38,321 bases of DNA from Desulfobulbaceae bacterium (GTDB lineage Bacteria; Desulfobacterota; Desulfobulbia; Desulfobulbales; Desulfocapsaceae): the NCBI GenBank assembly GCA_024227155.1, contig JAAELB010000334.1, positions 1 through 38,321 of the forward strand, in the 5' to 3' direction. A program made the position numbers and the translations under genes. The number at the start of each line of letters is the position of its first letter. Position 1 is the stretch's first letter. Below, in pieces: positions 32,460 through 38,321 of this stretch. Below the pieces are notes generated by a model, which saw only the letters and a list, made by a program, of their open reading frames with translations, ran no database searches and was not told the DNA's origin.

Positions 32460-33020
32460 ATGACACAGATGTTTGTCGAACGATTTATTGATACAGCAAA
32501 ACGTGTTGGCGCAGAGGTGAACCAGGTGCAAGACCTGCAAGCTGCTGTTGATTATATCAGTAACATAACAACAGGCACCACCCTTGTCCCCCAGACCATT
32601 CTCGCTAAACGACATGGTTTGCAAAACCTTCTCGCAGAGGCAGGAATAGATGTCTTTGCCGGGAAATTCAGGGATGCCGGCCAGGTTCCGGCCAGTGGGG
32701 TTACCTTTTGTAACTTCTGTATGGCAGACAGTGGTACCGTCGTCCTTGAATCCACCGATGAGGATATCCGCCTTGCGACAACCTTACCTGAAAAGCACTT
32801 TGTTCTGGTCGACCCCGTGACAGTCCTGGAAGATAATCTGGCCGCAGTCGAACCAATGACAGCCATTCATCAGGGCCATGAAGCAAAATTCATCGCATAC
32901 ATCACAGGTCCGAGCCGTACCGCCGATATTGAAAGAGTGCTTACTATCGGCTGCCATGGTCCCAGAGAACTCCATATTCTTCTGGTGGAAAATATTTCCA
33001 GTGATTTAATGGAAAACTAA
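32460..33020 (+). CDS. lutC: LUD-domain protein, lactate utilization LutC/LldG-like
   Basis: A LUD-domain protein of 186 residues, the third component of the LutABC/LldEFG lactate dehydrogenase system. LUD features: the variable N-terminal part, NFCMADSGTVVLESTDEDIRLATTLPEKHFVLVDPVTVLED, and the C-terminal GPSRTADIERVLTIGCHGPRELHILLVEN, which is very typical of LutC/LldG. An AGAGGAAAAGGA site precedes the ATG. It is the partner of the fused LutB-LutA protein encoded 14 bases downstream. The complex oxidises L-lactate (or a related hydroxy acid) to pyruvate. Confidence 0.92.
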   Translation: MTQMFVERFIDTAKRVGAEVNQVQDLQAAVDYISNITTGTTLVPQTILAKRHGLQNLLAEAGIDVFAGKFRDAGQVPASGVTFCNFCMADSGTVVLESTDEDIRLATTLPEKHFVLVDPVTVLEDNLAAVEPMTAIHQGHEAKFIAYITGPSRTADIERVLTIGCHGPRELHILLVENISSDLMEN

Positions 33021-33034
33021 CAGAGGAGAATAAC

Positions 33035-35206
33035 ATGGCAGCAGAATCAAATTATAAAGACAGCGTTGAAGCGGCAATAGCCAACCCAAAACTAAGCAAG
33101 GCCCTCCATCTCTTTGGAGACGCCTACCTGATCGCCAGAGAAAATGCCTACCAGGGCCTAGATTTTGAGGCAATGCGCACTGAAATTGCAGCAATGAAAG
33201 ACGAGGTGCGGAGAAACAGGAAAGAGTTGCTGGCGGAATTCATCAAGAATGCCGAAGCTGCTGGCTCCAAAGTTTTTATCGCCAAGGATACCAAGGAAGC
33301 AAACGACTATGTCGTCAACCTGGCAAAGAGTAAAAATGCAACACTGATTGCTAAATCCAAGTCGATGGTCTCAGAAGAGGCCCACCTTAATAAAGCCCTT
33401 GAGGCTCAAGGGATCCGTGCTTCGGAAACTGATCTCGGCGAATGGATTTTGCAACTTGCGGGACAGCGGCCAAGCCACCTGGTTATGCCCGCCATCCATA
33501 TGTTTAAAGAGGAAGTAGCCCAACTCTTCAGTAAAGAGTCGGGAACAACCATCTCTCCAGAGATCAAGACACTCGTTGATCACGCCAGAACCCGACTGAG
33601 AAAAGATTATTTCGATGCCGATATTGGCCTTACTGGCGCGAATTTTCTCGTTGCCAACACCGGCGGTATTGGCCTTGTCACCAATGAAGGAAATGCCCGC
33701 CTCTGTTCAACCCTGCCTAAGGTGCACGTGGTCTTTGCAGGTATCCACAAACTGGTAAGGAACATGGAGGACGCAATCAAGATTACCAGATTGCTGCCCC
33801 GTAATGCCACGGGACAACTCCTTACATCCTACGTCACCTGGATTCGTGGCGCAGTGCCCAGCGACGGAGAGGTGAAGGAACAGCATATCGTGCTGATTGA
33901 TGGCGGTCGCGAAGCGCTTTATGAGTCAAAGGCCTGCCAGGATGCGCTCCGTTGCATCCAGTGCGGTGCATGTGCCAACGTCTGTCCCGTTTACCAGACA
34001 GTTGGCGGCCATGTCTTTGGTTCAATCTATATTTCTGCCATTGGTATTATCCTTACAGCCTTCTACGAAGGACTGGATAAAGCCAAAGATATCACCAGGG
34101 CCTGTATAGGTTGCAGGTCCTGTGTTGCGGTCTGCCCTTCCAAGATTGACCTTGAAGAGATCATCCTCCATCTCAGAAACGAAGTGACCAAAGACTACGG
34201 AATGGGGATTATCAAAAACGTGGCCTTTAAAGCGGTAATGAAAAATCGAACCCTTTTTCACACCATGGTTCGCGCAGCCTCTAAACTGCAAAGACCGGTT
34301 ACCCATAAAAACAGAGCCGAATCCGACCAACGTATCATTCGCCACCTGCCACTTCATTTCATGGACAGGGATTTTACAGAATGGCGTGATCTGCCCTCTA
34401 TAGCACCAAAATCATTCAGGGACCAGTTTGACTCTATCCCCCAGTCCCTGTCGAATCCCGACTACAAGGTAGGTTTTTTTGTGGGTTGCGGCGCCGATTT
34501 TGTCTACCCGGAGGTTGGGGTGAGTCTAATCAAGGTACTCAACGCTCTCAATGTGGAAGTAGTGTTCCCGAAAAGCCAGAACTGTTGCGGTATACCTGCC
34601 CTCTACTCAGGGGACACAGAAACAGGAATTGACCTTGCCAAACAGAGCGTTGACGCCTTTACAGAAAGTGATGTTGATTACATACTCTCCATCTGCCCGA
34701 CCTGCACTATGGCGGTTAAACGTGATTTTGTTGATCGGCTGGCGGATCATCCGCAATGGTCAGCAAAGGCCAGGGCACTATCAGACAAGACAATGGATGC
34801 GGCGGCGTTTCTCGAAAATATTCTCGGTGCCTCGGAGAAACTCAAAGGAGTAACAAGAGATCAAACGGTCACATACCACGATTCCTGTCACCTCAAGCGA
34901 GGCTCCGGCGTATGGAAAGAACCAAGAGCATTGTTAAACAGCTCTGGTTACCGCATAGAAGAGATGAAAAATTCCGACCGCTGTTGCGGTTTTGGTGGTA
35001 CCTATTCATTTCTCAGCCACCCACAGATCTCCAAACAGATCACCGGGGACAAGGTTGAAACTATCCAGGCAACAGGCAGCAAAACCGTTGCTACCGATTG
35101 CCCGGGCTGCATGATCATGCTCAAGGGGGCAGTTGGTAAAGCGGATGAGTCCATTCGTTGTGCCCATACCATGGAGCTATTGGCTGAAGCGTTGGACAAT
35201 AAGTAA
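33035..35206 (+). CDS. Fused LutB-LutA iron-sulfur lactate oxidation protein
   Basis: A fusion of LldF/LutB and LldE/LutA, 723 residues, as in the fused Desulfovibrio protein. Domains: LUD (about 60-290, VANTGGIGLVTNEGNARLCSTLPK); two ferredoxin clusters, Cys307-310-313-317 and Cys357-360-363-367; then two CCG cysteine-rich domains with NCCGIPALYSGD (517-518), HDSCHLKRGSG (about 615) and RCCGFGGTYSF (650-651). CCG domains bind Fe-S clusters and interact with electron acceptors, as in heterodisulfide reductases and GlpC. It probably oxidises lactate to pyruvate in the cytoplasm with LutC. It follows lutC by 14 bases, in the TRAP operon. Confidence 0.93.
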   Translation: MAAESNYKDSVEAAIANPKLSKALHLFGDAYLIARENAYQGLDFEAMRTEIAAMKDEVRRNRKELLAEFIKNAEAAGSKVFIAKDTKEANDYVVNLAKSKNATLIAKSKSMVSEEAHLNKALEAQGIRASETDLGEWILQLAGQRPSHLVMPAIHMFKEEVAQLFSKESGTTISPEIKTLVDHARTRLRKDYFDADIGLTGANFLVANTGGIGLVTNEGNARLCSTLPKVHVVFAGIHKLVRNMEDAIKITRLLPRNATGQLLTSYVTWIRGAVPSDGEVKEQHIVLIDGGREALYESKACQDALRCIQCGACANVCPVYQTVGGHVFGSIYISAIGIILTAFYEGLDKAKDITRACIGCRSCVAVCPSKIDLEEIILHLRNEVTKDYGMGIIKNVAFKAVMKNRTLFHTMVRAASKLQRPVTHKNRAESDQRIIRHLPLHFMDRDFTEWRDLPSIAPKSFRDQFDSIPQSLSNPDYKVGFFVGCGADFVYPEVGVSLIKVLNALNVEVVFPKSQNCCGIPALYSGDTETGIDLAKQSVDAFTESDVDYILSICPTCTMAVKRDFVDRLADHPQWSAKARALSDKTMDAAAFLENILGASEKLKGVTRDQTVTYHDSCHLKRGSGVWKEPRALLNSSGYRIEEMKNSDRCCGFGGTYSFLSHPQISKQITGDKVETIQATGSKTVATDCPGCMIMLKGAVGKADESIRCAHTMELLAEALDNK

Positions 35207-35245
35207 CCGCTCAAACACCTCGCCGCTTAAAAAGACACCCCTGCC

Positions 35246-35275
35246 AACCGGCTGTAGATACCTCCACAGCCGGTT
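35246..35275. terminator. Hairpin terminator, probably bidirectional, between lutBA and the chalcone-isomerase-like gene
   Basis: AACCGGCTGT (35246-35255) and ACAGCCGGTT (35266-35275) make a 10-bp stem between convergent genes. The T run is weak on the plus side; on the minus strand, GTCTTTTTAAG follows after about ten bases. Likely a shared terminator. Confidence 0.6.
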
Positions 35276-35289
35276 TCACAAGTAAGTCT

Positions 35290-35871
35290 CTATTTCCCCA
35301 AAAGTTTTCCTTTCAACTTCTTGGTCACTGGTTTTTCTCCTAACCAGATGTTTAACAGGGCATCATTAAAATCTTTTCCCGGTATAACTCCTTTTTTCTC
35401 ACCAGCAATCATTACCGATGTGCCAGCCCCCGGAGTGAACTCAAGTATAACCTGATCCCCCTTTTTCACATCAACAAATAACTCGTTAAAGGCAATGGTT
35501 CTCTCCTGAATCAACTTCAACGTATCTGCTGTTGTATTTTCAGCAAACCCTTCATCCCACCCGGCAATGAGTTTATCTCTTCCAACTTCATCGTAAAGAA
35601 AGTGCATCACAATCCGTTTCACCCCGCCACCTGCAATAACTTCAGCAGCTGTTGCCGCTGACTGCTCCAGATAGAGTTCCGCTATGTAAATATCAAAAAA
35701 GAATTTGGAGCGTATACCTGCTCCATTGAGAAGCAATTCGACACCATTTTCACTCTGTATCGACTCCTGCACCATCACACCCGCTATTTCCCTGGCACCA
35801 CTGTTCTGAACTGACATTCCGATTACAATCAACATGGATAATAATATTTTCTGCACGATATTCTCCTTCAT
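35290..35871 (-). CDS. Secreted chalcone-isomerase-like protein
   Basis: A protein of 193 residues with an N-terminal signal peptide (about 1-26, SVQNSGAREIAG). The mature part matches the bacterial chalcone-isomerase-like family: NGAGIRSKFFFDIYIAELYLE at the start, then KRIVMHFLYDEVGRDKLIAGWDEGF and an end containing PGKDFNDALLNIWLGEKPV. Bacterial members are not known to make flavonoids; a lipid-binding or periplasmic role is possible. No gene links directly to it; it is convergent with lutBA. Confidence 0.87.
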   Translation of the reverse strand: MKENIVQKILLSMLIVIGMSVQNSGAREIAGVMVQESIQSENGVELLLNGAGIRSKFFFDIYIAELYLEQSAATAAEVIAGGGVKRIVMHFLYDEVGRDKLIAGWDEGFAENTTADTLKLIQERTIAFNELFVDVKKGDQVILEFTPGAGTSVMIAGEKKGVIPGKDFNDALLNIWLGEKPVTKKLKGKLLGK

Positions 35872-36330
35872 TTGAATGTGAGTGAAGCTTATCCCGCATA
35901 GCGGGAGGCCTCAAGAAGCCCCCTTAAAGTGGACGAATACATGAGAATATTCCCGCCAGGGAATTCATCCTCAATAACAGATACTATTTTCTTGATCGAA
36001 GTTTACGCTTATCTGCCGATAACTACTTCGGGCATGACGAAGTCGGCCACCCCTGCAGTCATTCCCGCATGTTTTTAGCGGGAATCCAGAAACTCTTTAT
36101 GTAATCGTGAGCTTACTTTTACCACCAGCTTGTGAACGTAGTGAGATCTTCAAGGCACTTATCCCGTTTATCTGGGTCAGAATAACCACTATAACTACAC
36201 CAGCCTACTCTAACCAGTACGTAAACGTCAACTTGAAATTATCACAATTGACCATTGCTCCTTTATGTTTTGATACTATATTGTGGCTCAGATCAAACCA
36301 TCACAAATAATTCTCAACTTTTTATTGAAC
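35872..36330. other. Repeat-rich intergenic region upstream of hslO
   Basis: About 460 bp with several small palindromes but no gene. ACTTCGGGCATGACGAAGT at 36024-36042 is one; ATTCCCGC/GCGGGAAT at 36061-36068 and 36078-36085 is another of a type common across bacteria (CATTCCCGC...GCGGGAATCC). GTGAACGTAGTGAGATCTTC at 36132-36151, continuing through AAGGCACTTATCC to 36164, recurs inverted at 37361-37393, and 36152-36180 matches the right part of the family A repeat. Confidence 0.5.
36132..36180. repeat. Family A-related repeat, upstream of hslO
   Basis: Bases 36132-36164 are the near-complement of 37361-37393 (three differences by eye), and the AAGGCACTTATCCCG end is shared with family A repeats. 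The two lie either side of hslO, facing each other. Confidence 0.6.
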
Positions 36331-37203
36331 ATGGCAGACAAAATTGAACGGGTAATATCCGAATCAGGAACATTCTTTGGCGTAGCTTGCAATACCACCG
36401 AACTTGTAACCAAAGCATGTCGACGACATGACGTTGGGCCGCTGGCCGCTGCTGCTCTAGGAAGAGCGTTGACAGGGGCCGCGCTGCTCTCCGCGTTATT
36501 AAAGGACGGCCAAAGTCTCATGCTTAAATTTGAGGGTAACGGTCCCTTGAAAAAGATCCTTGCAGAAGCGGGTTACGACGGGTGGACCAGGGGGTATGTT
36601 GCAGAACCCCACGCCGAATTACCTTTAATTGACGGAACACTCGACATACCAGGCGGTATAGGTCGGGCCGGACTTCTGACAGTTACAAGAAAGAGTGGTG
36701 ATAATAAAAAATACCCTGGAACGATCGAACTCTACACAAGTGATATTGCCAAAGATATCGCATACTACCTCGATCAGTCGGAACAGACTCCATCTACCCT
36801 GGGACTCACCGTACACCTCCAGAGAGATGGATCAATTGCATCCTCAGGTGGATTTCTGATCCAGGCACTGCCTCCGGCGGAGGAAAACACACTCACCTCT
36901 ATTGAAAAAAGGATTTCCGCTCTACCACCCCTCTCACAACTGCTTGGTCAGGGGGTAGAACCGGCAGAGATACTCAGTCAGATTTTTAAAGATGTCCCCC
37001 ACCGCAAGATCCACGAAAAAGAACTCATCTATAATTGCAGTTGTTCCATTAAGAAAATGGAGAGTGCCCTGCTGTCTCTAGGTGCCCAGGACATTCAGAT
37101 GCTCATGAAGGAGAAAGGTGGTGCCGAGGTACGATGCGAATTTTGCCGAAAACTGTACACCTTCAACCGGGACGATCTTGCAAGGCTTTCCCGTATGAGT
37201 TAG
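36331..37203 (+). CDS. hslO: Redox-regulated chaperone Hsp33
   Basis: A protein of 290 residues from ATG 36331. It is an ATP-independent holdase activated by disulfide formation under oxidative and heat stress. The N-terminal substrate-binding domain has the expected GRALTGAALLSALLKDG and LPLIDGTLDIPGGIGRAGLLTVTRKSG; the C-terminal zinc site has Cys236, Cys238 (NCSCS) and Cys269, Cys272 (RCEFC), the exact CxC/CxxC pair. A frame opening at GTG 36283 would add 16 residues that do not resemble Hsp33, so the ATG is preferred; no clear ribosome site. It is flanked by inverted repeats. Confidence 0.95.
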   Translation: MADKIERVISESGTFFGVACNTTELVTKACRRHDVGPLAAAALGRALTGAALLSALLKDGQSLMLKFEGNGPLKKILAEAGYDGWTRGYVAEPHAELPLIDGTLDIPGGIGRAGLLTVTRKSGDNKKYPGTIELYTSDIAKDIAYYLDQSEQTPSTLGLTVHLQRDGSIASSGGFLIQALPPAEENTLTSIEKRISALPPLSQLLGQGVEPAEILSQIFKDVPHRKIHEKELIYNCSCSIKKMESALLSLGAQDIQMLMKEKGGAEVRCEFCRKLYTFNRDDLARLSRMS

Positions 37204-37587
37204 TCCTCGTCACCAAAACTTACTGTAGCAAATAATCTGTTGCGCATACGAGTTCATAGCGCTTCCAGACCAGCTGCTAATAAATCACTGCAGAATCATT
37301 TTTCCAAACTCAATGAAAGAAAGACTAACCCGACTAGTCGGAAACTTTTTTAGAATCGCTGGATAAGTGCCTCGAAGGTCTCACTACGTTCACTATCTGG
37401 TGATAACTCTAAGATTATGATTTCAAACCGATCTCATAATTTCTTGTTTTTTATTACAGCTTCTATGGAATAAGGCACTAAGTATCCGGGGTCGGATTTG
37501 ACCCTCTCTTGTGAACTGGGCCGTTGTGATTTCAAGCGATAATATCATGAGACTACGATGTGACAGAAGGGTGAAGTTGGTGCCACC
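37204..37587. other. Repeat-bearing intergenic region downstream of hslO
   Basis: About 380 bp between the hslO stop and the end of the next gene on the opposite strand. It holds the repeat at 37361-37480. I see no convincing intrinsic terminator for hslO and no credible reading frame. Confidence 0.4.
37361..37480. repeat. Family A-related palindromic repeat, downstream of hslO
   Basis: TAAGTGCCTCGAAG at the left and AATAAGGCACTA at the right are inverted (AGTGCCT/AGGCACT) as in family A, with a shorter hairpin pair around ATTATGATTT and ATAATTTCTT. The first 33 bases are the near-complement of 36132-36164. Confidence 0.55.
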
Positions 37588-38321
37588 TTAACTTCCGTCA
37601 AGTAAGGAAGTCTGAACTTTGTTCCACTTACGGCCCTCTCCAAGTTTCTTCATGTCCGCAAGGTATAAGGTAGACTGGTCGAGATAAAAGGAGAGTGCTT
37701 TGGAAAACTGTTTCCCAACCAAACCATCTACAAAGACCTGGCTTATCTCCTTGTGCCGTTTAAGGATAAGCTGTGATCTGTAAAAAATTAGCCACTCCTC
37801 CTGCGACATGCTTCGGAAAATGGTTGTCAATGCTTTTCGCGCTCGTGGTTGATACATCCAAAAATACATAAGATCCAAAGCATTCACTATGATGAGTTTC
37901 TCCAGATCCCTTGCCTCGTTGCTCAGGGTTTTCATCATATCTTTTGGTGATTGAAGCATCGCCAGTACGTCTTCTTCTGGAAAAATAAGATCCAATCGTG
38001 AAAATACTGTAAAAAGCTGAGAAATTTTTGTGCGATATGCAGTCATTCGTGCCCGGATATTAGTCTGCCGATCAGCTACACCTTCTATAACTGACGCGAC
38101 GCAGTCGGAAGCAAATTTGGATATTATAGCAGCCCATTTCTGAAGAACTCCAGTCACATCTGGAATTCCAACCAGATGAAGAATAACACCAATCAGAGAA
38201 TTCAGCACAATAGCCAATGGAATAGCCAAGATAGAGCGGAAGAAATTGCCTATGGTTGCACCCTTTGGCAACCCGCGAATGGCGTTGTGACTTGAGATAT
38301 AGACCCCATTAGCCAAACCCA
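37588..38321 (-). CDS. Unknown membrane protein, 5' end outside the window
   Basis: The reading frame is open to the right edge, so the true start probably lies beyond; an in-frame TTG at 38314-38316 is the only start-like codon near the edge. The visible part (about 243 residues) starts with GVYISSHNAIRGLPKGA, a hydrophobic stretch (about 25-50, FFRSILAIPLAIVLNSLIGVILHLVGI), then a long, mainly helical, basic cytoplasmic-type region with no cysteine cluster or known catalytic motif. I do not recognise it. It could be the C-terminal part of a larger polytopic protein. Confidence 0.6.
   Translation of the reverse strand, partial: GLANGVYISSHNAIRGLPKGATIGNFFRSILAIPLAIVLNSLIGVILHLVGIPDVTGVLQKWAAIISKFASDCVASVIEGVADRQTNIRARMTAYRTKISQLFTVFSRLDLIFPEEDVLAMLQSPKDMMKTLSNEARDLEKLIIVNALDLMYFWMYQPRARKALTTIFRSMSQEEWLIFYRSQLILKRHKEISQVFVDGLVGKQFSKALSFYLDQSTLYLADMKKLGEGRKWNKVQTSLLDGS

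Noticed and set aside
36283-36330. Upstream GTG extension of hslO (16 residues)
   Set aside because: The extra residues do not resemble Hsp33, which normally starts close to the ATG at 36331.
1-38321. CRISPR arrays, tRNA and rRNA genes
   Set aside because: No regularly spaced direct repeats, no cloverleaf-like sequence and no rRNA-like segment was seen on either strand.

Overview
The window reads as chromosomal DNA from an anaerobic Desulfobacterota bacterium, probably a Desulfobulbales-like sulfate or sulfur reducer. This rests on gene content, not on a computed phylogeny: a complete Rnf complex, a fused LutB-LutA lactate-oxidation protein with a LutC partner behind a TRAP transporter (the fused form known from Desulfovibrio), a rubredoxin with a CX4C first knuckle, a PilZ protein, and several sigma-54-type regulators and promoters. 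I saw no rRNA, tRNA, CRISPR array or autonomous transposase gene.

Layout. 1-6260: a truncated zinc-ribbon protein, folA, a kinase remnant interrupted by a 164-bp mobile repeat, a small membrane protein, a PilZ protein, a YciA thioesterase, a membrane-anchored hydrolase with a second copy of the repeat at its 5' end, a two-domain ModF-like ATPase and an unknown protein. 6261-6676: an IS66-type MITE next to a palindromic repeat. 6677-8323: a DMT exporter and racemase pair. 8408-13979: a secreted STN/subtilisin-type protease, a small secreted protein with its own sigma-54 promoter, and a kinase-lipoprotein-regulator operon laid out like glrK-qseG-glrR. 13980-14318: repeats and a terminator. 14319-21391 (minus): rnfC-D-G-E-A-B preceded by a dihydroorotate-dehydrogenase-like flavoprotein. 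21787-27312: DMT transporter, cupin, hybrid kinase and NtrC-family regulator. 27495-28662: a frameshifted exported nucleosidase and a rubredoxin. 29154-35206: a sigma-54 promoter driving dctP-dctQ-dctM-lutC-lutBA. 35290 to end: a secreted chalcone-isomerase-like protein, hslO between inverted repeats, and a truncated membrane protein.

How the genes may work together. The TRAP-Lut operon looks like an uptake-and-oxidation module for lactate or a related hydroxy or keto acid. The kinase and regulator at 23202-27312 may control it, because the operon has a textbook -24/-12 element. Rnf would couple reduced ferredoxin and NAD to an ion gradient in the same energy metabolism. At 9.8-14 kb a second circuit is suggested: a triple half-site operator lies at enhancer distance from a sigma-54 promoter for a small secreted protein, and the adjacent operon encodes an NtrC-family regulator.

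Most unusual items: RnfA with an added signal peptide and Ig-like domain; an ABC ATPase whose two halves keep complementary motifs, leaving one predicted ATP site; at least three families of small non-autonomous repeats, one inside the rnf operon and one disrupting a kinase remnant; and a regulator with GSFTHA in place of the sigma-54 contact motif GAFTGA.
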